Shown here in pieces: positions 1-14,682 of a DNA stretch of 64,000 nucleotides (positions within the stretch are counted from its first letter, which is position 1; each line of letters starts with the position of its first letter). Position numbers and translations under genes: made by a program. Below the pieces are notes generated by a model. The model was not told the origin of the DNA. It did not search any database and saw only the letters and a list, made by a program, of their open reading frames with translations. Origin of the DNA: Bursaphelenchus xylophilus (taxonomy: Eukaryota > Nematoda > Chromadorea > Rhabditida > Aphelenchoididae); assembly GCA_904066235.2 (NCBI GenBank), contig CAJFCV020000005.1, positions 9,791,501-9,855,500 of the forward strand. The letters run 5' to 3'.

Positions 1-1272
1 TTTTTGAGACGAGTTTTTCGCGCGATTTACTCCACGACCTTCAAAGGATGGAGAGGGTTGAGATGTCAAGTTTTAAACCGTATTGTTTTGTAAAGGTGGA
101 GGAGAAATTGAGGAGTCCGGGCGGTGTTTATGAGGCGGTTTGGAGCGAGGGTTTGTAAGAGGAAATTGGGTTTATACAGTCACAGTGAAGTGGGTTACAG
201 AGGGAATGCAAAGTTGGGCTTTTTGTGGTGGAGGATGAGTAAAAAGTTTCTGGCAGAATAGCGTTAACTACAATCGAGATATAATTTTTAAATTGTAATA
301 TAGATTTGTAGTTTTTTGTTCAACAAAAATGGCCACAATTTTCTCGAATTCTAATGTAAGAAATTCCATAATTAGCGTTGACATTAAGCCGTACATGTCC
401 TAAGTGTGAATGGAGTGCACTACAAGGACTTATTTTCTCGTTAGACGCGAACATTTGCAAAGCACGTGAATTATTTGTTGCTCTAATTATTATGTGTTGG
501 TTAAATTTTATGTTCAGCCGCAGCTGTGAGATTTACACTTCTTTGACTAATCTTTAACGTGGTTATTTTCATTGTGGCCTTGCGCTAAGAATGACAAAGT
601 TGGAGGGTTTTTTTTGAGGGCAAATATAACAAAGTTTTTTTAAAATTCATTATAGGTCTGTCAGGGATGTTTAGCACTCTATAAGGAGCAGAGAACAGCA
701 GAGTTTCCACGAGTACTTCCTGAAGTATTCGAATGGCGGCATTTTTTATGAATATGGGGCAAAAATGAAAAGGCCAGGGATTAGTGGGTCATGGATAATG
801 TCTGGTATTTCCAGAGGTTATTTTAGGATTCTCTATGCAAACACCATCAAAAATGCTTCTTAATGGCATGTAGACTAGGATATGATTACATTTTGAACTT
901 TACTGTGCTCTATATCTCCACTGGAACAATTTAAACCCACGATACCCATTTTTTGATGATTTTTGAAAATTTCTCTTCTAAAGTAATATCATGTGAGCTG
1001 AAGTCATATAACATCACCATTGGGCCGGCAGCTTGCCGTTCTACAGTTTTCCCCATAGACTCATCCTCTAACCCCTTAAAAATTCTATATTTTGAGGCCA
1101 CCAAATTTTGTGTCAGTCTGGAGAATAACTCCTCTTATTATAGTAATTCCCGCCTGTTTATTTACCCACGGTACTATTCCGTGCATTTCTTAGGCTTCAA
1201 CCCTCTAATTTTTCGTGAACATGCGCTCCATTAATCACAATAAATAAATGTATTTCATTTTTTTCTTTCAGA
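1..1272. other. Non-coding AT-rich DNA
   Basis: I see no convincing exon here. Open frames are short and low in coding character. The stretch ends in a good 3' splice or trans-splice acceptor (ttttctttcag, ending at 1271) directly before a candidate first exon. Confidence 0.5.
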
Positions 1273-1335
1273 ATGAGTCCAAAGAAGAAATTGCGTCAAA
1301 TTGAATCTCCCGAGGCCGCGGACCCCGAAACGCCG
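1273..1335 (+). CDS. Orphan first coding exon (candidate), 21 codons
   Basis: A strong acceptor (ttctttcag) is followed after one base by an ATG and 21 codons rich in Lys, Glu and Pro. The peptide starts MSPKKKLRQIESPEAADPET, and the PKKKLR stretch looks like a nuclear localisation signal. The exon ends in phase 0 at a gtttgt donor. This is what a trans-spliced first coding exon looks like in nematodes. I could not find the next exon. The nearest plus-strand gene with a similar basic/acidic character starts around 13.87 kb, but its visible upstream acceptors are in the wrong phase, so at least one exon would be missing. It may also be chance. Confidence 0.35.
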
Positions 1336-4300
1336 GTTTGTTATACGGGGTTGAAAAAAGCATTCGAGGAGGGGAGAGGAAACGCGAAGGGGAGAGTGGA
1401 AGAAAAGGTCATTCAAATCAATGTTTTTTATCGCTTGTAAATTGTTCCGCACTGTGGGTTGGCGAGGTGGTTGTGAGAGTTCGGATTACGGGATTTGCAT
1501 CGGGGATTTCAGCGGTTTTCGAGCGGTAAAAACGTTATTTACAACGTGTTATGGACTTCGTATTGTAGCCTAGACTTTATGGGGGAGGCTCAAGAGCTTT
1601 AACAAAAATTTTATGGCCTAAAAAACAAATTTTTATCTTTTTTAAAACCCTCGTGAGCCGTTGTCTAGTCGTCCTGGGCAAAAACAATACCGAGAACATG
1701 TATATTATATAGGTTATTGCTCGAGGAAAAATTCCGTGTTCCAGACAAGCGGCAGGCTCAAAGAATTTGTGGTCTTTGCGAGGAACTTGACGACAGTTTT
1801 TTCTTTTTTCCATTCAATTTTTGCTAACTTCTGTTTCCATTGGCGTCATGGTTAATATAACGTCAAAAATCTGGCATTATCCGATCTCTTATGCCTCACT
1901 TTTCCTCTTCACTGAAAAAGTGTTTCATTTACTATAGATTAAAATACATTTCTCCCCTAGTTCGGCTAAAGATTCACCAAGAAATTCGAAAATTTTAAGC
2001 TTCCCTATAAGTTTGTTAGTTGTAGAGTTCGAGAGTTCCAGTGAGTCGACTCTGCGAGTCCATGAGGCTATAAAAACTGCTGTAATTTTAGAAACAAAGA
2101 CCCCGAACACATACGTAAGTGGCTTTGGGTTACAAAGCCCACCCTTTTGCTGGGCCGTCAGTCCGATGGGAACGCGCCCCGTAATTTATTGTATTCGCCG
2201 TTGCGGAAAGGATTTTCGAGGTATGAGAGATGATTTGAGATAATTAGAGAGCTTGTATTCGAATTTAAGAAAAGTGAAAAATTCGAAAACTTAAAAGGTG
2301 ACTTTTGTTGATACAATTTAGTTTTTTTCAATACACCGACCGTCAAAGATCGCGTTGTTTTCTGCAAAGCGCGGTCTGATTGAAATCTGAGCATTTTACC
2401 TTTACCATTTCCCGAAAAACCAAAATTTGCCTACTTTTTCTTTAGTTTCTCATCACATCAATCCAAAATCAACATACTCCCCTAATTGATCCCGTAGCTT
2501 CAATTTTCCCCCTCATTTGCGCCGATACCGTATTTGCCAAAACTCCTCTTTTCCATTTCTCCGCTCCTCCTTGCCTCTTGAATAGGCAGTAATTATCGAA
2601 AGGTCACCGCATTTATAAAGGGCTGAGTGTTTTGGAACACAAAATGGGCCTTATAAATGTCGCGAAACGGCGGCTAGGAGAAGATGGATTAATGTTGCAA
2701 GTCTTTTTTTCTCGGGGTTTATCTAATAACGAACAAACTTTTGGGGATTAGTTGGCGTCATGGGAGGAATTTGACCCCTAGTTTAGAGGGGTTTTGGTCG
2801 ATGGAAGAGTTGATTTTGACTGTTTTTACAGGCTAGGTCATAAAATTTTTGTACTGTATGGCCTAAGTAGATTATACCGACAAAATTTGAAGAAAAACTG
2901 AGCAATACATTTTGAGAAATTTTTCATTTAATTTGTTGGAGCCTCAGAATACAAAAAAGTTCAAAATCTTCTCGAAAAAAGCAAAATGAAAGTTGTTGTT
3001 GTATTTTAAAGTACATTACAACCGGCAGCTCAGCCACTTCTGCACTTTCTCTACAATCTACAGGGGCCAAACTACAATAACCTTTCATTTCGAGTTCATA
3101 TTCTGTTAATATTTTTATTCGCTCAATCGTTATGCAACTTTTTGGCATTTATGCTAATTAAAACTCGGCGGTCTCCGCTTTCCACTTCCCGTTTCGCAGT
3201 TTAGCCCCCATTCCGTCCGCCACCGAATTTATGGCCATATCGGAACAAGTGTGACCAATAAACCCGCGCCTTTCCCCCCTCTCCTCCTTTGATTTGCATA
3301 TGGGCGGATTAACGCCCTCAGTTCTCGGGTTTTATATGTGTGTTTGGAGGGAGGGATTAGTCGGAGTGGAGGGAAGAAAGAAAATGCCCGGCGAATGTAA
3401 TGACCATTTAGACCGCGGGTTCCCACCTGTTTCGCCGGGATTATGCGAAATGAATGGGAAGGTTGGACAAACATGTTGTGTGGAATTTATAAAATTTTGA
3501 TTGGGAAATTTGAGGCTCTAAGGGTATAATAATTGCTAATTAGGAACAAGGAGACAAGTTCTTGTAGAATGGAGAGTAACTGAGCCAAAAATTGACTGCT
3601 TTGGAGTGAGTTTATTGTGGTGACGTTTGTTTTGGGTTTAGTTTTCCCTATAAGGAAATTCTCAAAGCTCGACTGTCAGGATTCTTTCATGTATGCCTGG
3701 GTATTCTGCAGGGACATGTATGAACTTCTTCAAATCTTTGATCGCAATTTGTAGGCGAATCCGAGGTATTCACTAATCATTGTAGACCAGGATCGAAAAG
3801 GTGGTCAATTTCCGGCTATAACAGACTATTTAAAAATCTTGGCTGGCTCCATTTCCCTTTAAGGGATTCCTTTTGGCATATAAAATTATGTTTAATCCGC
3901 AAAATTCTTTGTTCTCCTCAATCCACCCTACAAAACTCACTTTTTCCCTATAAAATTGATTTCTTCCACTTCGTCAAAATTACTCCCTAAACTTGTTACA
4001 CTATCCCCCCTCCTTTCCCTCTCATCCCTGCTCCATGTTATGACCAACCGGACGCCACATCCCCTTTCTTCGTAACGAATCCACCTTCCAGTGAATTTCC
4101 AAAACCCCCCGAACCCATTATAGCGCCAACTCTCCCTCGTTTTTTCGTTCCGTTTGTCCTTTTTCCGACTATTTTTTCCTGTAGACAAAAAAAACACAAA
4201 TGGATTCTCTCATGAACTGGAAAGCGGAGAGCGTTGACATCTCAAGTGTTGGAGGGGAATCAGCCCACGGGGTTTACGTCATTTTGCAGATTTTCTGCAA

Positions 4301-7300
4301 TTTCAAGTTGTTTTAGCGGATCACTGGCTGTTTGCTGGTAACGCTGGGAACGGGGATCACGTCATTTCGATCATTTTCATGGAATTTTTCGAGGTTTTCT
4401 GAACGAATTGCGATTTTTGAAGTCTTCTTGAAGAGTTGGTGGTTGATGAAAATTAGGATTAGAATTTTCGAACAATAGGACATCCGATGTCCTTGACTTG
4501 CACTTGCCAAAAAAAGCGAGATTTGGGTCAAAAAATGAAGAAAATAATTTTTTTCGATTTTAGAGATAAAAGGCCGCTTGATTATTTGATACCGATAGTT
4601 CAATATTTCTACAAAAATTCAATTTTTTAACGGCAAAGTTCAAAGAGTTATAATGAAAAAAGCAATTTTTCTCGGACCAACTCTCCTCATTCTCTATAGT
4701 CTCTAGCTCGTTGAATTTCTCGATGGCTCTTGCAAACTGCAAGTTAATATTTTCTGGGTTTGAAATACCGCCCTTAAAGAAGAAGTACCCAAATTTTCAG
4801 GAAGATTGAGTTCCTACTACCTCTGTAAAACAACTTTTTTTTATAGCGAGACATTCCGTTGCCAAAACTTTTTTTGTTCCCTTCAAATCTGATACGCAGC
4901 GATGTCGCTGCGTTCAGCAGAACGTGCACATAATCTTCGTGTTTTGTTTATTTTTTCTCTCTTATCTCCTCCCCACCATTCGCAATTTGATTTGGTCCCG
5001 TCGGCGGGAGATTAATGGTTTCGGAAATGTTTTAAAAGTCCGCAAAAATGTCAGGTGGCTGAATGGCTGGGGGATTACGCGTTTTTTGATCAATTAGATG
5101 CCTGGCTAGGCTATGCGGGTTCCAAGGATTCCCGCTTTGTCCGATTCATTTACTTTTCAAGTCTTTTTTGACTTGAAAAATTAATTTTCAATATTAAATT
5201 TTTATTTTAGCCTTTGTAATAAAGTAATCTGTTATGTTACAAATGGGGAGGGGGAATGGCACTCAATTTTAATTGCATTTCCACTGGTTGTATTTAGTTG
5301 GGAAAACGGTAATTTTCGCGAGGAGTAAACAATTTCAAAAGATCGCTTGTGGCTGCTTGTGGCTGCAAAAAATTTTTCATTTTTCGAAATATTTCAATAA
5401 AAATTGCGGAAAACGTTGTCTTAGACAGTTGCCAGATTTTTTGCAGCTTGCGCTGTGCAACAATCATTGAGATTTTTGACTTAAAATTGCAGTAAATTTG
5501 ACGTTTTTTCGGTTCCTTCTTCATTTTTTGTAGTCTTTCCCTTTGCAAATATTGTTGTATATCTCGGCTGCGCCTGTAAAGGGCGAGCTAAAATTGTTAG
5601 AAATTGATCTCTGGTCTAGGTAGATTACGCAGACCAAATTTGAAGAAAACTCAAAGTCCGAACATTGGTAAATTCACTTTTTTGGCACAATTGTGACCAA
5701 ATTTTTCTTATTTTTAATTCGTTTTGTTTTCATTCTTTGGAAGCGCCCTTTTGATTACAAAACAATTTTCCGCACCCACACATGTAATTTACTCTCTAAT
5801 TTACTCTCCTCCCCTTGAACTCTGAACCTTTCGTCCGCTCTTTCCACCTCAAGCCGAAAGAAAGCCTTTCGGAGTTATTCCAAATGACACCGTCAAAAAC
5901 AACTGTAGACGGCGGCGTTTCGTCAATTACCCTCAACGCCGGTCGCCGCATTCCCCAACGCCGCCGCGCATTCGTCCTGGTCCGTCTTCGGGGGCTGAAT
6001 GGGGGAAATGCACGAAGGTATGATCAATTCGCTCCGAAAAAGGAAGGAATTATATTATGCACCGGTGTTCCGACGGATCAGAAAGGGAATTGAATGGAGG
6101 AGGAGGGAAGGGACGGGCTGTTGGGCTGAGGGGGAATTAGCGGGAGTTGAAGCGGGTCTTGAGCGTCGGCGGCTTGTATGGTGGTGAACAAGGTTGGTGG
6201 GAAAGTCGCGGGTTGGTGGAGAGTTGTTGTGGCGGGAGGAAGACTAGATTAAGATTGCCTGGACTTGATGAAAATTGATGGTCTGAAACTTGAAGGGGCT
6301 TTCATCGACTTAAAGGGGTTGCGAACACTTTTAAATTCGCTGAAGTCTCGCCGAAATTGTTGTCTTAGATATGTAGCGCTTGTTACCGGTTTGTTATAAG
6401 GCTTACAGGGTCAAAGCGAGATAAAAACCCACTTCCTGGCTTTGTTTTGAATTATTCGCGGCTATCATCAACTTTTTTGTAGATAAGCTTCGAAATAGCT
6501 TGGCCTAGGCCAGCAATTTCAAAGAAAGGTAGTTTTGGACATGTAATCAAACTATTGTTGCCCCTTGGTGATTGTTTTCGCCCCTAAATCGGTTGCAAAC
6601 AAGCTTTAGGAGGTCTAGCCAGGATGACATACAATTGTCTGAGTCTAAGAAGAATTAAAAGGCTTTTTAATGATTTGCATGCCTTTCAGGTCTCTTGTCG
6701 TGGCTTAATTTAGTCAAACGCTGACTAAAAACGACTTTACTTGGATTCTGATGGCTTACATTAAATTATTGTTGTCGAGCTGTTTTTTTTTGACTCGTTT
6801 ACTCAGCGGCTAGAGTAGTTTGCAACTTTTTCTCGAGTTTCATTTTTTTGCCAGTGGCTTTAAAACTACATTTGAAACGGTTCAACTTGTTATCCTTCCT
6901 TGCATCTCTTTACCGTCTTATTTACACATCGAAAAAATCAGAAGCCCTTCGGAGTCTCATTTTCGGCATCCCGCGACCTCTCTCAATGAACTCCGCAAAC
7001 AAACGCCCTTTTCTTTCGTGTGCGATCAGCTTAACCTTGCTAATTTGCAAAGAGTGGTCGCAAGTCCGTAATGGGCCGGATTATAGGGACATCGCGCGAG
7101 AACTCGAGTTATTATATCCGTTTTGAGATTTTATGAGAAAAAAATTTTTTTGGAGTTTTTGAAAAGTGTGAGATATTTTCTATTTTTGATGACTTTTTGC
7201 GGCATTTTTTTGATTTTTTGGTCTCTTGAACGCTTAGAAATCATTTTTCTAACGTAATCGACGCAACATTTTTGCCCTCATAAACCCTTCATCAACATGC

Positions 7301-10300
7301 ACAATGTTTTCGTGTTATAATTTATGTATGTTCGTTTCATTTTCCATTAATTATCCTTTGCTTTTCAGCTGCATTACAGCAAGATTTCTTGGAAAAACTC
7401 GTGAACAAAAAACGAGCGTGATTCAATGAACTTATTGGACGGTCTTTTAACAGGTGGATTGCCAAAAAAAAAGAAAGTTGAAAAATGATTTTTGCACCTT
7501 TTTGAAAGGAAAATGACATTTCCAAGCCGTTTTTTTGACATTTTTAGTATTACAAAAGGGTTTGAAAACAAGAAAAAAATCTGTTTACAATATCCCTTTC
7601 CCATCTGTAATATTGTTTTGCAATATTCTCTTCATTTCCCCCATCAAATTCCGAGATTAGTCCTAAATTTGGAAGAGGCGTGACAAAGAAAAACTATTTT
7701 TTACAACGGAAAAGGTGTAAACGTTTTTACACAAAATTCTTGTTATGCGAATTTGGAGGGTTTGTGTTGTAGTGTAGGAGTTGTAAAGTGTTTCGGAAGA
7801 TTTCTAGCGTCGGAAATTGGGCTACAGAGTTTGATTTGATCGATTTTTGGGAGTTTTTGGCCGTTTTTGGACGAAAAAATTTATCTTTACCTATTTTTGC
7901 CTTAGGCGATAAGGTATTTTAACCGATTTTTTGTCGAAAAACCCATTTTAGGTATTTCCCCTAAGGCGATGAATTTTTTCATCCATTTTTATGGCCAACA
8001 AAATTCTTTTTGGCTACGTGCCCTTAGGCAATATATTCTTTCGGCCATAAAAGTCGGTCTGTTTCTACAAATTCAATCGTTTAGTCAGCAAAATTTTAAA
8101 AAATTACAAAATTTTAATTTTCCGTCGCCCACAAAAACCGCCCCACAATCCATCATATTCATCGTGCACGGGAATCCAAAACATATTTCACTTCTCCAAA
8201 ATCCCCTTCCTTCCATTTTTTAAACTCAAAACCGTTGAATATCCCGCAAAAAGCAGAGCAAACAACCCGCTCCTTCCTTTCTTGTCGTATGCAAAAACAG
8301 CCGGAGAGAGAGCGTATGAATCTCCTGTTCTTCAGAGTTTTAAGTTTTTGAGCCTTCAGGTTTAATGGTCTTGAAAACATCTTTTAAGTTTTTTGAGGTC
8401 CAAGATTAGGTTTGAAGGGGAGGCGATGATCAAAGGAGAAGATTTTGGAAAACGCTTTGAAATTAGGGGATTCTAATTGAAATGAATTTATGGGTCGGAG
8501 AAAGTGTGAAGTCCTAAAAAAACCCTATAATTCCTATAATTCGACAAATAATTTTTAATGCGCTTTGTTATGCAGTCCATCCTTGACCATCATTTCTAAG
8601 CCCTCATTTCTGTTTTGACTTTTTTTGCGTGCAGTAAAACCTTGTATTCGTCAGTGCCGTTCCCATAGGCCCTGTTGTTCTCTTATTAACCCACTAAACT
8701 TTTGGTTGGATGCCATGGCATTCAGCCCGCCTTTTAGTTACGTGTCCAACAATTTTTTGGGTCATTCTGACGTGACTTTTGAAGGCCATCGAACGCTGAC
8801 GCTTTTACTCCGCTTTCAATTAGTCAGTTAAAGTTATCGTATCGCTGGAAAGGGTTGAAGTTTGGGGATTTGTAAGGAGTTGACATGATGACTTTTAAGA
8901 CTTTTTTAACCTCTAAAGGGAACTTTTTTGATACGAAAGAAGTTGCTGAAAATTCTATTATGACCTCTTCTCCAAAAACGATAAGCTTTTTTAATGCTCT
9001 GTGATACTTTTTGATACCAAATTAGGGTATTTTTGACCTTTTTTTTAGTGTTTTTTCAAATTATTTATAATGGTGTTTCGTCAAAGAAAACTATTTTTTT
9101 TGTTATTTCTGCAAACTTCAAAGGCAAACTTTTTTGCTCATTACTTTTACAATTCCTATTACTAGCAGTTTCCAACATTTCCCTTCCAAATTCCGCATAT
9201 TATTTTCCTAGAAATCGTTGAAATGCCAAAAAATTTCGAGAAAAGTCATCGTTTTTGTAATCCCCCTTCCACAAATGCACGTCTCTTTTCGCGGAGTCCA
9301 CCGTTTCCATGTACATACATGCAACATATTTGATTTAATTGCCCGACTAACCCATTCCAAATACGCCGGAAATCTTCCATTTGAGACGTGCCCTTTACAC
9401 TGTCAACATTTAATTATATTTAATTCTATCGCTGCAGCGTTTGCCCTTCTCGCGGTGTGCTCTGAATAATTCACGTTATGATTTTGGCTATTCTCTGTGA
9501 GGGAAATTAAAAGGAGGCGGCTTGAAAGGGAACGAAGAAATTTTTGTTTTTTGACTTCTTGCATTCTTCAGCTGAAAATGATTATTTTCGTAGAATAATT
9601 TAGCAGAAAAATTTGAAGACGGATTGGAAAGATATTGGACGTCATTCTGATGAAGTGAGAGCTAAATTTGGCTATTTTCTTGCAATTTTTGATGGTATTA
9701 ATAGCAATTTTGACGAAAATTAAATGCCGCGGATTTTGATGAAATTTGGGGGAAAATTAAATTTAGAAATTTTGAAGGCATATGATGGGATGTTTAGCTT
9801 ACTTTTTGAAGAAATTACCGGGATTTTTTGGCTGGAAAATTCGAAAAATTTACATTTTTTTCATTTTTGAGTCTAGAAAGGGTTCTATAAGACATACCTG
9901 GAATTTTTAGCTGTTGCTTTACATCAAAAAAAAGATGTAAAAATTCAAAAAAATTAAAAAAATTTTTTTTTTATTTTTCAATCAAAAAATCGACAGCCTT
10001 TTCTATATGCAGAGTATAATATCTGTGCAAAAAATTATTTTTATTTACAGAAAATTGGCAAAGAAATAGCCAAAAGATTTTTTCTCTGACTGTCTCTCTT
10101 CACTTTCCATTATCTCTCGCTCAAGCTGCCGGAAGATTATTTTTTCGTATTCTCAATTCTCTACGCGCCAGACTATATGTCAGTTGAAGATTAGATGGGA
10201 TTGAACTTGTTATCATCCTCATGGTTGTCCAAAAAAATGGATATATTTTTTGGGATTACAGTCAAGAAAAGGCTTTAGCACACAAAGCATCTTTAGCGAA

Positions 10301-13300
10301 TTGGGAAATTGAGACCGGTCTTTTGGCCATACATAAGGATTTCTGGTTATTTATACATTGAGAATCTTTTGTATTTTGGATGTAATCTGGCCATTCCACG
10401 TAATCCTATGTTTTTGTTTGAATGTTTTTCATTCATTATGATATACAAAAAGCTTGATTTTTTGATGTAAATTTGAATTGTCATCTTTTTGCGACCAAAT
10501 GAAATTTGTTTTGCATTTTTTCCCAAACTGTAAAGCCCGTTTCAAAAGTATTGGCTGTACTGACCTTTTAAGCATTTACGCAATTCCCACAAGTCTCTTC
10601 TATTTGCCCAAACCCCCAATTCCGAATACGCTAAAGCATCAAGAACCATCAGAAACTCCCCTACCGACCCCTCCCCGTCATTTTCCCTCGCACTGTTTGT
10701 GTTGTTCTGACCTCATCAAGGCATTCGACGTAACCTGATAGGCGAACAATTTTTTTTTTTGATCTCTCTTCTCCAGCCAGCGGCGATTTTTAAACCGAGA
10801 GAGGGGAAATTCCGCAAAGAAGAAGAGTTTTTTCGAAAAAAGAAACCAATTCTCTTTAGTGTGTGCAGTCAACCTTTCAAGTGAGTTTGCTCGGCTGTTT
10901 TCCGCGTTAATCGCGGCTCTGTTGGCGGCTGTCGGTGATATGTGATTTTTGATGGTAGCTGCAATTGATTTCAAGCAATGATATGCGTTCTAAGTTCAGA
11001 TTTAGACCTTTTTAAGTGATCAACTTTCCTTTTTGACTCTACAGCTTAATTTTTCATCAATTTCCAGCAAAAAACGTATCCTACGGTATACCAAAGCGTA
11101 TGATGTGTCCCCAAAAATTGTTATTCAGGTCTAATCTATCTTTCGTAGGCTATAATGCGAGAATTTCTGGGTCATTTGCCCAACGATTGTTTGTTTAGCA
11201 TAAAATATTTTATTTATTTGTCAATTCTACGCAGCGGACGGTATTTTGATTGTTTTCAGCCATTATCTAACGTCTGTCTATGGTTTCGGAGATGTCATGT
11301 TATCCCTGTGAGGCGTAGAAGACGCTCTTATAGGTGTTTGGCGAATTGGGCAGTCTGCAAAAGCTTGGCGCCGAAAATAAAAATTCCTGTGGGATTTGAG
11401 GCTGAAGACCTTCAAAAGGCCATACTGATCTGGTACTTTGTCTGAGGAGGATCCAAAGGGGGATTAGGAGAGATTAAGGGCCTTTTAATCATATTAAATT
11501 AAAAACTCAACAATAAATTCATTCTCCGCCTACTATTTTCACAAAATACGAAAATCTAGTGCTTCCTCTAAATGAATACAACGCTTGCTCGAAAAAATGA
11601 CAATTTTTGTTTTTCCATAATCCCAAACGCCTGGACTTTTATCGATGTTTGTCTTATCCTCTTTTTTGCAAAGATAAAACTGCGTTTGAAGGGCGTTCAA
11701 AGCGCATAGAACGTGTACATCACGAGAAGAGAGGGCTGTGCTTTCGATCTTTTGGCGAAAGGAATGGCCGTGTCAATTACGGAGCGGGAAGATCATGGGG
11801 TGATCAGACCGAGTTTAGCGTATTCTTCTCTCCTCCGGCATTGTTCACGGATTGTAAAAGCTTTTATTTGGCGTACTGACTGATACATGTGAGTCACTGG
11901 AGATGTTTCGATGTTTTTGATGATATTTTTTGAGTTTATCGAGAAATTCGTACTGTAGTTTTCCTGGCTGCGGTGTAGATGCCCTCAGGTAATAATGGCA
12001 GCTTGATAATTTTCGGGAAAAATTTGACGGCCAAAATTTTGATTTTTTACAAGTAATTCCTCATTTTTCATATTTTGTTTTGAATTTATCGAAGAATAAG
12101 GACAGTAGTTCGTTTTTACTTAAAAAATACAGACAGACGATAACCATTGATATCATTCTTTCTTTGCAAAGTTTTTGCAGGTACTAATTTTACATTTTTT
12201 AAACGAAATTTTCATTTTTTGCTGATTTTTTGACATTTTTGTTTTTTTTTGCCAAAAAATCATTCTTTTTTGGTTTTCAAACCGCCTTAAATTGTAAAAT
12301 ACGGTGTGTCATGCTTTGCTCATCAATTTCCCAGGACACAAACCCTTTGATATTTCACGTATCACCGGTTGTTTCTTGTCTTCACATCAAAATCCCCTAT
12401 TTTTATAATTTTTGCTCCAAATAATCTACTCAGTGTAATCCAAAATCCCCATATTGTTTCTTGGCCCTTTGGTAATTCAGTGAGGTCTTTTTTCCGTTCT
12501 CTTTCTTTTCCGGATCCGAAAAAACCCATTTCTTTGCATTATGTAATTCATTTAGTTTTCCGAATTTTGCGAATTCAACACGCACCCCCGCAAAAACACC
12601 ATCGGATTACTCGTTTTTCAGTCTTCTTTTGAATGCTTTATGTGAATGCCGCTTTCGCAAATTTTGCAAAGAATTTACTGGGTCAAATTTCCAGTGTAAA
12701 AGTTCAGGATTTTACTTTAAGTGGGGTGCACAAATGGTCTGATGTAAATTTTGATGAATCTTGAAGATTTTGGCCCAATTTCCGATGATTTTAAGCAATT
12801 TAGAGCTGAAATTTTTTCCTAGTGAACTTTTGATTATAATGTAATATTATTATACACCTTTAGGATCAATATTCGTCAAGATTTTTTTTATTTTTTCTTT
12901 ATTCTTTATGTAGTTTAAACTAACAACTAGATAATCGCCTATTTATCCGTCTAAACTTTCTGGCATTCTCGGGTCCGGAGTTTAAACCTTCATATGGAGT
13001 ATTAAAGCACAAGATTATGTGGGGTTTCACGGCACCATTGATATTTCGGATTTTTCTGAGTCATTATACCACAAAATGGCAGTTTTTTTCGAGAAAACCC
13101 CTGTTTTTTCTCAATTTTAGCCCTTTTGTCGCGACGCAAAATTTCTTAAATTTTCCAAATGCGCTCAGTAGACCATTAATTACACTTTTAGTGAACTTCA
13201 AGAGCTAAAAAGTTTTTTGTCCATATCTTACTTCAAAAAGTCCAAAAAAATTATTCCAGATGGCTAGTTGTGTGTTTTCTGATTAGTGTGTGTATTCTTG

Positions 13301-13864
13301 ATGTTTGAGGCGATTAATGTCATAAGATCAAAAAATGGGGAAACATAAGACGTTTTAACAGCCCGTTTGTTGCAATGAAATCTTTGTTTTTGATGTTTTC
13401 AAGGCCGATTTTACCGTATTACTGGGGGTTTCTGATATTTTCTCGATTGTTTTCGGGTTGTTTCTGTTATCAAAAGAAAATTATTTCATTTTTTTTCACT
13501 TTTTGTTTTTCAAAAATTTTGATTTTTGGCGCTTTTTGGGTTTGTTTGATTTTAAAAATGTTTATCACTGTATTTGATGATTGAAAAAAGATAGTTTATA
13601 TCTATTTTTAATCAAAAAACTATTTTTATTTTATTTTTTTTAAAATTATACATATTTTGCTTTTTTCACATTTTTTTCTAATTTTTCAAAATTTCATTCG
13701 CGTATCATACGGTTTAATACATTATTTCGGATCCAATTTAATTTCTGATTACTTCAGATTCCCTCTCAAACTTGTCGCCAACCTTCAGGAAGCGATTTTT
13801 TTTATCCCGAGCCTTTCAAGTTTCCGCTTTTCTCCATTGGGTTCGAACGGGTCTCGGGGTCGAG
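1336..13864. other. 12.5-kb AT-rich stretch without a supportable gene
   Basis: No multi-exon structure could be built on either strand. The longest open frames (80-98 codons) are low-complexity Phe/Lys/Asn-rich translations of T- or A-rich DNA. A slightly GC-richer patch at about 5815-6190 is open in one frame for 92 codons but lacks splice context. Diverged copies of a dispersed repeat occur (for example near 2855-2905 and 5605-5655). The stretch could be a very long first intron linking the exon at 1273-1335 to the gene at 13.87 kb, or regulatory and intergenic DNA. Confidence 0.5.
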
Positions 13865-14682
13865 ATGAAGCTCCCCGAAATGCAAACCCAATCCACGATC
13901 GGCGTCAACGTTGCGGCTGGAGGTGTTCAACAGGTAATGAGATATTCCATTTTCCAAAAAAAAATCATTTTGATTTTTTTTTATTTTTTATCAATTAAAA
14001 AAAGGAATTTCATTAATTTTTGAACAAAAAAATATTTTGGCCATTTAATTCAATCTTCAATCAGTTGAAATGCAATTCTTTGAACTCTAAGCCACTTTTT
14101 AACTTATAATCCGCTTTGTAAACAAAAAAAGGTAATCGAATTCGGCTTAGGGAATAAAAAAAATGAAAAAAATCGAAAAAACCGATAAAAAATTCGAAAA
14201 AATTCGTCATCATTATTACAGTTTTTTTGGAATATAGTTAATTCAAAAAATTATGTCATCATGAGCCTTAAATTAAAAAAAAAACATTTTTTGACGTCAA
14301 TAATAATCTCAAAAATTTTCAGCGAAAACCGAAATCCCGCAAGCCCACTCGTCAGGCGTTGCAACGGCACATTGCCCTTCTCCAAACCAAGCGCCGCCAT
14401 CAAGACAATCTCCCGCTCTTGAAGCGCGTTCTGATCCAAGAAGAGTTCGAAGACAAGATCTTCCGTCTGAACAACACCTCCGACGAGAGCTCGGATGAGG
14501 ACGAGCCCAGCACCTCCGCCAACTCCTCTCCCTCCACCTCTTCCGCCTCTTCTTCGGCCTCTTCATCGTCCTCCTCGGACTCCGAGAGCGACGAAGAAGA
14601 CTGCACGCCCAGATACACGCTGGTCAAGCGGTCCAGATTCACGATCATGTCGTCGAGGAAAAAGTCCAAGAAGGGAAATTAA
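13865..14682 (+). CDS. Acidic serine-rich protein, likely nuclear; function unknown
   Basis: Two coding exons are visible, 13865-13933 (phase 0 donor gtaatg) and 14323-14682 (acceptor ttttcag), giving 142 residues from the ATG at 13865. The first exon encodes a neutral segment (KLPEMQTQSTIGVNVAAGG). The second starts very basic (RKPKSRKPTRQALQRH), continues through a helical stretch and reaches an acidic/serine tract of about 45 residues (DESSDEDEPSTSANSS onward, ending SDSESDEED) full of casein-kinase-2-type sites. It ends with a basic tail (SSRKKSKKGN). The frame stays open upstream of the ATG, so an earlier exon is possible. I do not recognise the family. The acidic and basic blocks suggest a nuclear or chromatin protein, which is inference from composition only. 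Confidence 0.6.

Noticed and set aside
13840..13860. tRNA B-box-like ggttcgaac motif
   Set aside because: No matching A box, acceptor stem or cloverleaf could be formed around it.
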